Of a stretch of DNA of 42,936 bases, positions 33,886 to 41,459 are shown piece by piece. Location: positions 1 through 42,936 of the forward strand of contig SVMB01000022.1 of NCBI GenBank assembly GCA_015067675.1, written 5' to 3'. The notes under the pieces were generated by a model that was not told where the DNA came from, ran no database searches, and worked only from the letters and a program-made list of their open reading frames with translations. The position numbers were made by a program, and so were the translations under genes. Position 1 is the first letter of the stretch, and each line of letters begins with the position of its first letter. The DNA is from Oscillospiraceae bacterium. Lineage in GTDB: Bacteria; Bacillota; Clostridia; Oscillospirales; QAMX01.

Positions 33886-33914
33886 TTGACAAGCCTGAAC
33901 TTCTGTGATACAAT
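33886..33914 (+). promoter_or_regulatory. Promoter of rplM-rpsI
   Basis: A perfect TTGACA at 33886-33891, a 17-base spacer and TACAAT at 33909-33914. Confidence 0.92.
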
Positions 33915-33920
33915 ATCACC

Positions 33921-33965
33921 TGTTAGGTTGAAGAGACACGGCCATACGCCGTGATCCGCACTAAA
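33921..33965 (+). promoter_or_regulatory. Candidate L13 leader in the rplM 5' untranslated region
   Basis: Right after the promoter, a 6-bp hairpin CACGGC/GCCGTG (33937-33942 and 33948-33953) with a CATAC loop is preceded by TTAGGTTGAAGAGA. A small structured leader before rplM is known in Firmicutes and binds L13 to control the operon. The match is by position and shape only. Confidence 0.5.
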
Positions 33966-33993
33966 AATTATCAAAACCATCGGAGGAAGCACA

Positions 33994-34425
33994 ATGTCTA
34001 CTTATATGGCCAAAGCTGAAGCCATAAATCGTAAGTGGTACATTCTGGATGCCGCTGGTAAGCCCATGGGCCGCACCGCCGCCACCGCCGCTGCTCTGCT
34101 GCGCGGTAAGCACAAGGTCGAGTTCACCCCCCATGTGGACACCGGTGATTTCGTTATCATCCTGAATGCCGAGAAAGCCGTTCTGACCGGCCGCAAGGCT
34201 GAGCAGAAGTTCTACCGCACCCATTCCGGTTATCCGGGCGGCCTGAAGGAAGTTCGTTACAACACCCTGATGGCTGAGAAGCCCGAGCTGGCCATGATGC
34301 TGGCCGTTCGCGGCATGATGCCCTCTAACCACATCGGCCGTACCGCTATGAGCCGCCTGAAGATCTTCAAGGGCGCCGAGCACATCCATCAGGCTCAGAA
34401 GCCCGAAGTTTGGGTCGAGAAATAA
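33994..34425 (+). CDS. rplM: 50S ribosomal protein L13
   Basis: A 143-residue large-subunit protein, one of the first to bind 23S rRNA. Landmarks are RKWYILDAAGKPMGR near residues 13-27, HVDTGDFVIILNAEK near 47-61 and the C-terminal KGAEHIHQAQKPE. GGAGGAAG precedes the ATG. It is followed by rpsI after 17 bases, the universal order. Codon use is strongly biased. Confidence 0.97.
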   Translation: MSTYMAKAEAINRKWYILDAAGKPMGRTAATAAALLRGKHKVEFTPHVDTGDFVIILNAEKAVLTGRKAEQKFYRTHSGYPGGLKEVRYNTLMAEKPELAMMLAVRGMMPSNHIGRTAMSRLKIFKGAEHIHQAQKPEVWVEK

Positions 34426-34442
34426 GCAGGAGGGCGAAATAG

Positions 34443-34847
34443 ATGTATCAGAGTAAGAAACCTTATTTTTACGGCACCGGCCGCAGAAAGAGCAGCGTCG
34501 CTCGCGTTCGCCTGTATCCCAACGGCACCGGCAAGATCACGATCAACAATCGTGACATCGAGACCTACTTTGGTCTGGATACCCTGAAGCTCATCGTCCG
34601 TCAGCCCCTGAACGCTACCGAGACCCTGGGCCAGTTCGATATCGAAGCTACCGTCATCGGCGGCGGCGTCACCGGTCAGGCCGGCGCTATCCGTCATGGT
34701 CTGTCCCGCGCCCTGCTGCAGGCCAATGCCGAGTATCGTCCCATCCTGAAGAAGGCTGGTTTCCTCACCCGCGATCCTCGTATGAAGGAGCGCAAGAAGT
34801 ACGGTCTGAAGGCCGCCCGTCGTGCGCCTCAGTTCTCCAAGCGCTAA
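34443..34847 (+). CDS. rpsI: 30S ribosomal protein S9
   Basis: A 134-residue small-subunit protein. It has [15 protein letters not shown] near residues 9-23, [19 protein letters not shown] in the middle, and the Arg-rich tail ending in FSKR that reaches the P-site tRNA. AGGAGGG lies before the ATG. The 3' end of rpsI is a known insertion target for integrative elements in Firmicutes, and here an integrase gene begins beyond the next terminator. Confidence 0.97.
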   Translation: MYQSKKPYFYGTGRRKSSVARVRLYPNGTGKITINNRDIETYFGLDTLKLIVRQPLNATETLGQFDIEATVIGGGVTGQAGAIRHGLSRALLQANAEYRPILKKAGFLTRDPRMKERKKYGLKAARRAPQFSKR

Positions 34848-34957
34848 ACGCAGTTTTCAAAATTTACTTTTCATTGCGTTTCAGCACGCTTCAACGCGCT
34901 GCTTTGTATGAAAATCGAACTTTTTGATGCGCTGTGTGTTCGTACTTGGTATTGCGT

Positions 34958-34990
34958 AAGTAGCAAGTAAGTAGCACACAAGTAGCAAAT
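34958..34990 (+). repeat. Three tandem 11-base repeats, candidate integrase arm sites
   Basis: AAGTAGCAAGT, AAGTAGCACAC and AAGTAGCAAAT stand head to tail with an exact 11-base period, all sharing AAGTAGCA. They lie between rpsI and the integrase gene, at the end where an integrase would bind. Short repeated arm sites are usual for tyrosine integrases with an N-terminal arm-binding domain. Confidence 0.75.
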
Positions 34991-35016
34991 AGCGCAGACC
35001 AAGCATAAGCTTGTTT

Positions 35017-35058
35017 AGCAGGAGATGTCTCCGCAAGGAGTGCATCTCCTGCTTTTTT
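35017..35058 (+). terminator. Rho-independent terminator between rpsI and the integrase gene
   Basis: Arms AGCAGGAGATG (35017-35027) and CATCTCCTGCT (35043-35053), with an inner CTCC/GGAG stem, are followed by TTTTTT. The T run is on the plus strand, so it ends the rplM-rpsI transcript. Confidence 0.88.
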
Positions 35059-35077
35059 CATTGTTTTCATTATAGTC

Positions 35078-36130
35078 TTATATCCTGTTGATCGCATCCA
35101 CCAGGGTTTCAATATCCAGATGGGTGTAGACACGTTCGGTGAGCGTCATGGCACCGGAGTGCCCAACGATCTTCTTGATTGTGGTCTGATCTACATGTGC
35201 TTCTGACAACATGGAGATGCAGGTGTGTCTTGTGTCATGGGGCTTATGGTCAAATCCGATTTGCTCCATGAGTGGGGTAAAATAGCTGTCATAATAGTTC
35301 CTGTAATCAAAGTGCTTCTGGTCCGGGGTATGGAGAAGGTATTCGCAAGATGAGCCTTCAAACCATGCCTTGTAAAATGGAAGCACTTTGTCGGCAATGG
35401 GAACTTTGCGCAAACCGTTTTCCGTCTTACTTGCGATCACATCGAAGTATTGTTTGTCCAAATGGACATTCTCCTTCTTCAGATCGAGGAATTCAGTAAT
35501 CCGGCATCCGTTATAGATCAGCATCAGGATAATCTGATAGTACGGATCATCTGCAAGTTCCCAAAGTCGCTGCACTTCTTCTTTAAAAAACTTGTTATGA
35601 CTGCGTTGATCGGGATTTTTGTCCTTGAACTTGACGATATCCACAAATTCGGCGTAATCTTTATTGCAGATGTCGTTTTTCATGGCGTAGTCATACAGTT
35701 GGCTGAACAGAACCTTTACTTTCTTTAGAGTGGGATAGTTTTTGCCGCAGGTATCGATCACATGCTGAAGGTCGGCGAGTTTTAGCTCCTTGAATATTCT
35801 GCTGTAAAGAGAGGTGCATACTCGGTAGGACGCTTCGTACCCCTTAATGTTGGATGCAGAGATTGTCGGGTACTTTTCCTTCGACCAACGTTCGTAGATT
35901 TCTTGGAAAGTGATCTTGGATGCTGTGACATCAAATGGATTGTTGTGATAATCTGCAAGCATTTGTAAACCTTCGGACCTCGTTGCCGCGTACCCGATGG
36001 TTACAAGTTTCTGGATGGGTTTATCATTGACTTCATCCCAATCCCAGCCAACTGTTTTCTGTACGATCCATGGTCTTCTTCGTTTTCCGGACATTTTTTT
36101 GACGCTGCCAAATCCATTGGGTAATCTCAA
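35078..36130 (-). CDS. Tyrosine recombinase/integrase
   Basis: A 350-residue integrase. Residues 1-65 look like an arm-binding domain (opening LPNGFGSVKKMSGKRRRPW), 70-170 like the SAM-like core-binding domain, and 180-345 form the catalytic domain. Catalytic residues are Arg210 (NGCRITEFL), Lys235 (SKTENGL), His298 and Arg301 (HDTRH), His324 (VGHSG) and the nucleophile Tyr335 (RVYTHLD). All are intact, so it should be active. The start is a TTG 11 bases after AAAGGAAG; it is supported by the N-terminus usual for this integrase group in Clostridia. The gene points toward rpsI and the tandem repeats. Confidence 0.95.
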   Translation of the reverse strand: MRLPNGFGSVKKMSGKRRRPWIVQKTVGWDWDEVNDKPIQKLVTIGYAATRSEGLQMLADYHNNPFDVTASKITFQEIYERWSKEKYPTISASNIKGYEASYRVCTSLYSRIFKELKLADLQHVIDTCGKNYPTLKKVKVLFSQLYDYAMKNDICNKDYAEFVDIVKFKDKNPDQRSHNKFFKEEVQRLWELADDPYYQIILMLIYNGCRITEFLDLKKENVHLDKQYFDVIASKTENGLRKVPIADKVLPFYKAWFEGSSCEYLLHTPDQKHFDYRNYYDSYFTPLMEQIGFDHKPHDTRHTCISMLSEAHVDQTTIKKIVGHSGAMTLTERVYTHLDIETLVDAINRI

Positions 36131-36192
36131 ACGATCTCAAACTTCCTTTCTCCCAGTGACTTCAAAAATTGATCGGGTATGTACGATCACTG

Positions 36193-36819
36193 TTATTCAG
36201 GGCTGCCGTTTTCTTCGGCGGCCTTTCTCATTTCTTCCAGAATCTGACGATCAAGTTCATTACGGCGCTGGAGGCGTTCCATCTGTGTCAGCATGACTTC
36301 TTCCCGATCGGACAGCTTTACATCTGCGTAATAGGCCAATTCTTTTTCTACCCAGAGATCGAACGCTGCCTGGTCTGTCCAGTAAGTTTCCAGCTTCTCG
36401 CGTTCGTCACGGAAGTTTTCAAGAAGCAGACAAACCGTGGAATTTATGTCCGCAGAGTGGTCATTCCCGTTGAAACGCAGGGAACAGCTCCATTCCACGC
36501 TTGCGGGCGGACGCTGAACATCGATCTCAAAGCGTAAACCAGCTTTCTTGTTGAGTTGGTAGAGCACTGCGATCACGTCAGACAAGGTATCCAGCTGGAT
36601 CTCAGGCTTTCTGTAACCAATCAGGTCAGCCGGCGATACATCAAGCTCTTTGGCAATGGCGTTGATCATCGCTATAGAGGGTTCAATTTCACCGCTTTCA
36701 TATTTCTGGACAGTACGCATTGTTTTGTCAAGCCGTCTGGCAAGTTCGGTCTGACTCAATTTGGCTGCCTTGCGAGCCATTTTGATTCGTTCGCCAATTC
36801 CGGCAGGGTTACTGCTCAT
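36193..36819 (-). CDS. Xre-type HTH repressor
   Basis: A 208-residue DNA-binding protein. The Xre helix-turn-helix is at about residues 8-62 (IGERIKMARKAAKLSQTELA...) with the family pattern TVQKYESGEIEPS. The rest is charged and helical with a region of unknown fold, which may form dimers or receive a signal. GAGGTGAT lies six bases before the chosen ATG; a GTG three codons earlier sits within that site. It is divergent from the 77-residue gene with TACGAA motifs between them, so it is the probable repressor of the element's plus-strand genes and of itself. Confidence 0.88.
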   Translation of the reverse strand: MSSNPAGIGERIKMARKAAKLSQTELARRLDKTMRTVQKYESGEIEPSIAMINAIAKELDVSPADLIGYRKPEIQLDTLSDVIAVLYQLNKKAGLRFEIDVQRPPASVEWSCSLRFNGNDHSADINSTVCLLLENFRDEREKLETYWTDQAAFDLWVEKELAYYADVKLSDREEVMLTQMERLQRRNELDRQILEEMRKAAEENGSPE

Positions 36820-36837
36820 TTTCATCACCTCACGTGT

Positions 36838-36866
36838 ATTGTATCACATTGCATTACGAATTGCAA
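36838..36866 (-). promoter_or_regulatory. Promoter of the Xre repressor gene
   Basis: On the minus strand, TTGCAA (36861-36866) and TACAAT (36838-36843) are 17 bases apart, 19 bases before the start codon. Confidence 0.75.
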
Positions 36867-36944
36867 GAACGCAATACGAAAAAATAAGTCGCATTATGTG
36901 TTGACAAAATGAGCTGAGTAATGTATAATGAAATACGAATTGAA
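36851..36944. promoter_or_regulatory. Candidate operator repeats in the divergent control region
   Basis: TACGAA occurs at 36855-36860, 36875-36880 and 36934-36939, twice within the longer match TACGAATTG. GCATTA occurs at 36851 and 36891. The motifs overlap or flank both promoters, as expected for an Xre-type switch. Confidence 0.55.
36901..36929 (+). promoter_or_regulatory. Consensus promoter for the element's plus-strand genes
   Basis: TTGACA at 36901-36906, a 17-base spacer and TATAAT at 36924-36929, an exact sigma-A consensus. Such a strong promoter next to a repressor gene suggests that it is normally held off. Confidence 0.93.
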
Positions 36945-36974
36945 AGTTCATATTAAACGCGGAGGTAAAGTGCC

Positions 36975-37208
36975 ATGGATAAAAAGTTGTATATCGAACT
37001 ACCACCTTTCACCGGACGGAATGTTCCCATAACTGAGATTGCTGCTGCAATGCACAAAGACGCGCAGTATGTGCGGGTTGGTCTGCAGAAGGGAATTCTC
37101 AAATTTGGGGTGGCTATCAAACTGGATCATTCCAATGAATACAGCTATTATTGCCCTGATCGAAAGGTGTGGGAAGAAATCGGATACTTTCAGCCGGAAA
37201 TGACGTAA
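36975..37208 (+). CDS. Small DNA-binding-like protein (excisionase-like)
   Basis: A 77-residue protein with a helix-turn-helix-like stretch at about residues 17-45 (ITEIAAAMHKDAQYVRVGLQ), then a beta hairpin with FGVAIKLD, then an aromatic C-terminus. Small proteins of this kind are common in clostridial mobile elements next to the repressor and may act as excisionase or as a second regulator. GGAGGTAAAG stands before the ATG. It is the first gene after the consensus promoter. The function is inferred from size and place only. Confidence 0.65.
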   Translation: MDKKLYIELPPFTGRNVPITEIAAAMHKDAQYVRVGLQKGILKFGVAIKLDHSNEYSYYCPDRKVWEEIGYFQPEMT

Positions 37209-37211
37209 AGA

Positions 37212-37243
37212 AATAGTTCTCATCCTCGCAGATGAGAACTATT
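37212..37243 (+). terminator. Hairpin between the small protein and the primase gene
   Basis: A perfect 13-bp inverted repeat, AATAGTTCTCATC (37212-37224) and GATGAGAACTATT (37231-37243), with a 6-base loop. No T run follows, so it may pause or stabilise RNA rather than end transcription. Confidence 0.6.
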
Positions 37244-37343
37244 AAGGCAGTCGCAGCGGTAGTTGCCGCGCTACTATCGTTTGACCGTAATTGTGTATCG
37301 CGGCAGCTGCCAAATACAACGAGCTTTAGGAGGAAATTTCGAA

Positions 37344-39656
37344 TTGACGGTATTACCTGACAATATGGTGAAAAATGGTTTATTCTGCTGTTGGCGGTAT
37401 GAGGAGAGAAACGGTAGACGTACGAAAGTACCGTATCAACCGGATACGGGTAGGGGAGCACGAAGTAATGATCCTCGAAGTTTCGTACCTTATGATATCG
37501 CAGTGAAAAGTAAGAACTATGATGGCATTGGTATTGGAATCATTAACGGGATATGTGCCATCGATCTGGACAACTGTGTGACAGACAGTGGTTTTTACAG
37601 TGAAACGGCAGCTGAGATCGTGCATTTGATGCACAGCTACACAGAGTACAGCCCGAGCGGAAACGGATTGCACATATTCTTTCGTGCTGATGATTTTCAA
37701 TACGATACAAAACGATTCAATATTATGAACCATCAATTAGGGATTGAAGTATATGTAGCGGGAGCAACAAACAAATATGTGACTGTGACTGGAAATGTCT
37801 GTGAATCCTATGAATTCGGCGATCGATCGAAGGAACTGCAGGTTATGTTGGAACGGTATATGGTCAGGCCTGAATCTGAGTCAACAAATGCAATAAATGC
37901 AGCAAAAACACCGACGGACATCGAAGCAATGTTACGATTGGCAAAGGAAAGCAGGAATGGTGAAGCTTTTTCAGCTCTTTGGAAAGGATCAACAACAGAC
38001 TATGAATCCCACTCCGAAGCAGATATGGCTCTTTGTAATCATCTGGCTTTCTGGACCGGAAAAGACGCTGATAAAATGGACGAATTGTTTCGCCAATCAG
38101 GTTTGATGAGAGACAAATGGGATCGTCCACAGTCAGGAACGACTTATGGTGCGTTAACCATTCGGAAAGCGATCGATAACTGCAAAGATGTATATACTCC
38201 GAAAGAGGAACAGCGGTCAGAGTTTCTGCCGTTGATTCCATTGACACCACATTGGAATGATCTTCCTCCATTTCCTGTGGATGCATTACCGGAAGTTATT
38301 CGAAGATACGTCGATGCTGTTGTAGAGCACAGCCAGACAGCGCCGGATATGGTTGCTGTGATCAGCTTGGGGGTCCTGGCAATCTGCCTGCAAGGTAAGC
38401 TGCAGATAGAAGGCACACCGGATTATTGTGAACCGCTGAGTCTGTATACCGTGGTGATTGCGGCTCCCGGTGAACGTAAGTCGAGTGTGATGAGAGATAT
38501 GACGAAATACCTGTATGAATATGAGCAGGAATATAACAAAGCCCGCAGTTCTGAGGTTCGGGAAAACCGATTACAGCGCGAATCTCTGGAAAGACAGATC
38601 TCGGGCCTGCAAAAGAAACTGGAACGGGCAGAAAACTCTGATGTTAAAACAGAACTGCGGCAGCTGCAGGAAGAACTTGAGAATCTGCCGGAAATAAAGC
38701 CGGTTCGCTTCTTCGCGGATGACTGCTCAAGTGAAGCTCTGACTAGCCTGATGGCAGCCAACGGAGGAATATTCTCGGTGATATCAACCGAGGGAGGAAT
38801 CTTTGATATTATGGCAGGAAGATACTCAAATAAAGCCAATATTGATATCTGGCTGAAAGGACATTGCGGAGATTCCATTTACGTGGATCGGATGACTCGT
38901 GATTCTGAATGTATTCTTCATCCGGCGTTGTCTGCCATCTTATCTATTCAACCCAGCGTACTGGATGAGATCATGTCCAACACAACGATGACAGGTAGGG
39001 GATTGATTGCTCGTTTCCTCTACTCCTCGCCTCCATCCCGCATTGGTTGCCGCACATTCAGAACACCTGCTGTCCCTACAGAAATCAGTGAAGAGTATCG
39101 AAAGCTGATCTTTCGCCTGATGGCGATGCCGTGTAATGACGAAATACAGACACTGTCCCTCTCCGAGAAAGCCTTCGAATTGATGGCTAACTACTTTCAG
39201 GAACACGAAAAGTTTCTGGCAGGAGAGGGACAGGCCATTTCTGACTGGGCAAGCAAATATATCGGTGCAGTCCTTAGAATAGCGGGGTTACTTCACGGAG
39301 CAGAAATGGAAGAAGGAGACTTTGAAGTGTCTGCCTCAACTATGCATAGGGCAATCAGGATAGGTAAATATTTTCTGGCCCATTCTGCCTATGCTTATTC
39401 TGTGATGGGAACCGATCTCAGTATCCAGAAAGCAAAATTCGTAATGGCCAAATTGAAAAAGACAAGGGTATACGAGATAAAACGATCTGAGTTGTTTCAG
39501 ATGTGCAGGGGTAAGTTCTTCAAAAAAACGGAGGAAATTATTCCGACTCTGGAACTCCTTGAAGGACATGGATATCTCCGTATGGAAGAGCCTGAACGTC
39601 AGACTATTGGCAGACCTCCGGACGTGAGGATCTTCATAAATCCTGACGCAGCGTAA
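37344..39656 (+). CDS. Primase/DUF3987 helicase-like replication protein
   Basis: A 770-residue protein that probably serves replication of the element. Residues about 15-170 form a primase/polymerase-like domain with AIDLDN (acidic metal residues near 74-77) and YSPSGNGLHIF near 102-112, a motif usual in phage and plasmid primases. The middle and C-terminal part is of the DUF3987 (YfjI) type with a P-loop-like APGERKSS at 374-381 and a coiled coil near 415-465. The C-terminal end looks like a winged helix. The start is a TTG ten bases after AGGAGG; the first ATG at 37365 is too far from that site. The gene ends about 360 bases before the relaxase. Confidence 0.8.
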   Translation: MTVLPDNMVKNGLFCCWRYEERNGRRTKVPYQPDTGRGARSNDPRSFVPYDIAVKSKNYDGIGIGIINGICAIDLDNCVTDSGFYSETAAEIVHLMHSYTEYSPSGNGLHIFFRADDFQYDTKRFNIMNHQLGIEVYVAGATNKYVTVTGNVCESYEFGDRSKELQVMLERYMVRPESESTNAINAAKTPTDIEAMLRLAKESRNGEAFSALWKGSTTDYESHSEADMALCNHLAFWTGKDADKMDELFRQSGLMRDKWDRPQSGTTYGALTIRKAIDNCKDVYTPKEEQRSEFLPLIPLTPHWNDLPPFPVDALPEVIRRYVDAVVEHSQTAPDMVAVISLGVLAICLQGKLQIEGTPDYCEPLSLYTVVIAAPGERKSSVMRDMTKYLYEYEQEYNKARSSEVRENRLQRESLERQISGLQKKLERAENSDVKTELRQLQEELENLPEIKPVRFFADDCSSEALTSLMAANGGIFSVISTEGGIFDIMAGRYSNKANIDIWLKGHCGDSIYVDRMTRDSECILHPALSAILSIQPSVLDEIMSNTTMTGRGLIARFLYSSPPSRIGCRTFRTPAVPTEISEEYRKLIFRLMAMPCNDEIQTLSLSEKAFELMANYFQEHEKFLAGEGQAISDWASKYIGAVLRIAGLLHGAEMEEGDFEVSASTMHRAIRIGKYFLAHSAYAYSVMGTDLSIQKAKFVMAKLKKTRVYEIKRSELFQMCRGKFFKKTEEIIPTLELLEGHGYLRMEEPERQTIGRPPDVRIFINPDAA

Positions 39657-39744
39657 GCAGGAATATAGTGCATTTATTGCATTTCCTGCGCAGTTCTCGC
39701 ATCTCCCGTCCCCCATCGAAAATCCGCAGATTTGGAGATGGATG

Positions 39745-39773
39745 GCAGAGAGGATTTTCAAAATCTTCTCTGC
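39745..39773 (+). repeat. Nearly perfect 14-bp inverted repeat
   Basis: GCAGAGAGGATTTT and AAAATCTTCTCTGC meet around a single C. All 14 positions pair with one G-T wobble. It stands about 85 bases after the primase gene; with no T run it is not a classic terminator, and could be a replication or nicking structure. Confidence 0.65.
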
Positions 39774-39827
39774 TGAGTGGGCGGCAACATAGAAGCAAAT
39801 TCAGTTGCAGAAAGGCTGTCGCTCACG

Positions 39828-39886
39828 CCGTGATTTTGCAGGAGAGGAGCCTCCTGCGAGCCACGGCAGAGGCTTCCGCAGAAGCC
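39828..39886 (+). repeat. Nested hairpins, including a GGCTTC-CGCA-GAAGCC hairpin
   Basis: CCGTG (39828-39832) pairs with CACGG (39862-39866) outside an inner stem GCAGGAG/CTCCTGC (39838-39844 and 39851-39857). Directly after it GGCTTC and GAAGCC (39871-39886) form a stem with a CGCA loop. Confidence 0.6.
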
Positions 39887-39951
39887 GCATACTCTCCCCC
39901 TGCCCGCAGGCAGCCCACGGCACTTTGCATCCCATGGATGAACGTGTCATA

Positions 39952-39996
39952 GTAGGTTATTACACTTCCGCAGAAGTGCTTCCTCCTACGGGAGTA
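39952..39996 (+). other. Candidate origin of transfer (oriT)
   Basis: Just before the MobV relaxase, CACTTC/GAAGTG with a CGCA loop (39963-39978) is enclosed by GTAGG (39952-39956) and CCTAC (39985-39989). A further CTCC/GGAG pairing follows. MobV relaxases usually nick next to such a hairpin directly upstream of their gene. The nick site itself cannot be placed. Confidence 0.55.
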
Positions 39997-40018
39997 CCCC
40001 TACCGAGAAAGGAGTTCT

Positions 40019-41239
40019 ATGGCGAGAAACGACGGAATTGACCGCACCATTGTAAGAAACGTTAAGCTAAAGGAATCCGATATCGGAAAGACCCAAAAGC
40101 ACAACGAACGGGAAAAAGATATCTACGCAAACCCGGATATCATCCCCGAACGTACCCTGATGAACGTACACTACAAAACTCCGACCGCAGGCTATGCAGA
40201 GATGTTTTCCCAAATGGTTGCAGACGGAACGATCTCCACCCGTGGTCTGAAACCGGACGCCGACCACTACTGCGAGCTGGTGTTCGACGTCAACTCCGCT
40301 TACTTCTACAACCACGGCGGATATGCATTTGCAAAGCAGTTCTATGAAGATGCCTACAAGGCTGCCGTACAGATCATCGGCGGTGAGCAGTATATTCTCT
40401 CGGCAGTCATGCACGCAGACGAACGGAACCGCGCTATGTCAGAAGCACTTGGCGAAGATGTGTACCACTACCATCTGCACGTCGTGTATGTACCTGTGGT
40501 GGAGAAGCAGATCCTCTGGACAAAGCGCTGCAAAGATCCTTCGTTGGTCGGTACAGTGAAAGAAAGGATCATGCAGGTCAGCAGTAGTAAGAAATGGGAA
40601 TCCAAACCGGCTGTGGATGCAGAAGGGAATCCCCTGTTTCAAAAGAACGGTAAGCCGATTCTGAAAAAGTCCTACTCGATGCTGCAGGATGCATTCTTCC
40701 AATATATGCGCAACGCGGGATACCCCGACGTAGAGCGCGGTGAACGTGGGAATACGGAAGAGCATCTTACGATCACCCAGTTTAAGGTGATGAAGGAACA
40801 GGAAAGGCTCAGCGAACTGCAGGAAACAAAAACGGAGATACAGTCTGAGATTACAGAGTTGCAGGAAGCTCACGCCAGGGAAAGCGAGAAACTGGACAAG
40901 ACCAAGGAACGAATCCAAAAGCAAAAACTTGATCTCAAACGGATAGACGAGATCGAAGCCAAGCCCACATTGCTCGGCAACAAGGTCACAGTAGACAAGG
41001 ATGATTTCAATATGGTCATCACAGCGGCAAAGAAACACATCACGCAGGAGAAGAAAGAATCAAAACTGCAGAAAATGCTGGATGCCGCCAACAGGATGAT
41101 TGCCGATTTGAAAGCAAAGCTGGCGGCAGCAACCAAGGAATTGTCCGAATACAAATCTGTCCGGGCAAGCTCCGCACAGCGGATCTGGAGCAGGAAAACG
41201 ACCGTCTCCGAAGCAGGCTCCGCACCTATGAGGATGTAA
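40019..41239 (+). CDS. MobV-family relaxase, probably shortened by a frameshift
   Basis: A 406-residue Mob/Pre-type relaxase that nicks one strand at oriT and pilots it during conjugation. The N-terminal block KHNEREKDIYANPDI is at residues 27-41. The catalytic block is HADERN (His132, Asp134, Glu135) followed by HYHLHVVYVPV (His150, His152, His154), the His-rich metal site of this family. Residues about 250-375 form a long coiled coil. At about 41162-41166 the frame changes: the current one ends in 25 residues unlike a coiled coil, while the -1 frame continues it to a TGA at 41311. AAAGGAG precedes the ATG. All catalytic residues lie before the break. Confidence 0.88.
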   Translation: MARNDGIDRTIVRNVKLKESDIGKTQKHNEREKDIYANPDIIPERTLMNVHYKTPTAGYAEMFSQMVADGTISTRGLKPDADHYCELVFDVNSAYFYNHGGYAFAKQFYEDAYKAAVQIIGGEQYILSAVMHADERNRAMSEALGEDVYHYHLHVVYVPVVEKQILWTKRCKDPSLVGTVKERIMQVSSSKKWESKPAVDAEGNPLFQKNGKPILKKSYSMLQDAFFQYMRNAGYPDVERGERGNTEEHLTITQFKVMKEQERLSELQETKTEIQSEITELQEAHARESEKLDKTKERIQKQKLDLKRIDEIEAKPTLLGNKVTVDKDDFNMVITAAKKHITQEKKESKLQKMLDAANRMIADLKAKLAAATKELSEYKSVRASSAQRIWSRKTTVSEAGSAPMRM

Positions 41240-41313
41240 TTTCCCGCAACAATCTGTGGTCTTACTTCTCACACCACAGAGGAAAAACACCTACAAGGGA
41301 CGATGCCCGCTGA
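41164..41313 (+). pseudogene. Out-of-frame C-terminal piece of the relaxase
   Basis: In the -1 frame relative to the relaxase, codons from 41164 encode a charged heptad stretch (GKLRTADLEQENDRLRSR) and then a polar tail ending in TPTRDDAR before TGA at 41311-41313. Joining it to the upstream frame needs one extra G in the GGG at 41163-41165. It is a mutation, a sequencing error or a programmed slip. Confidence 0.65.
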
Positions 41314-41353
41314 TTCCCGTGTTGAGCTGGAAAAAGCGCAAGTTTCCAAATGG

Positions 41354-41390
41354 AAGCGTCCAAATCGTACCGCACATCATTTGGGCGCTT
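41354..41390 (+). repeat. 12-bp hairpin between relaxase and small gene
   Basis: AAGCGTCCAAAT (41354-41365) pairs with ATTTGGGCGCTT (41379-41390), with one G-T wobble and a 13-base loop. A short TTTCT follows, so it may act as a weak terminator. Confidence 0.55.
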
Positions 41391-41459
41391 TCTATCCAAA
41401 AATCCGTCCACTTTTACAGGTGATGAGCCGGGAAAAAACCGTGAAAAGCAGGAGGTTTT

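Larger units (their letters stand above)
39657..40018. other. Hairpin-rich intergenic region before the relaxase
   Basis: This 362-base stretch has no convincing gene. An open frame from 39668 to 39952 has no ribosome site and a composition driven by hairpin DNA. Several inverted repeats fill it, described separately, and the final part is a candidate transfer origin. Confidence 0.6.

Noticed and set aside
34948-34995. Short repeats after rpsI as a CRISPR array
   Set aside because: The repeats are contiguous 11-base units without spacers and no cas gene is present.
39668-39952. Open frame between primase and relaxase
   Set aside because: No ribosome site, and it reads through hairpin DNA that better fits a transfer or replication origin.
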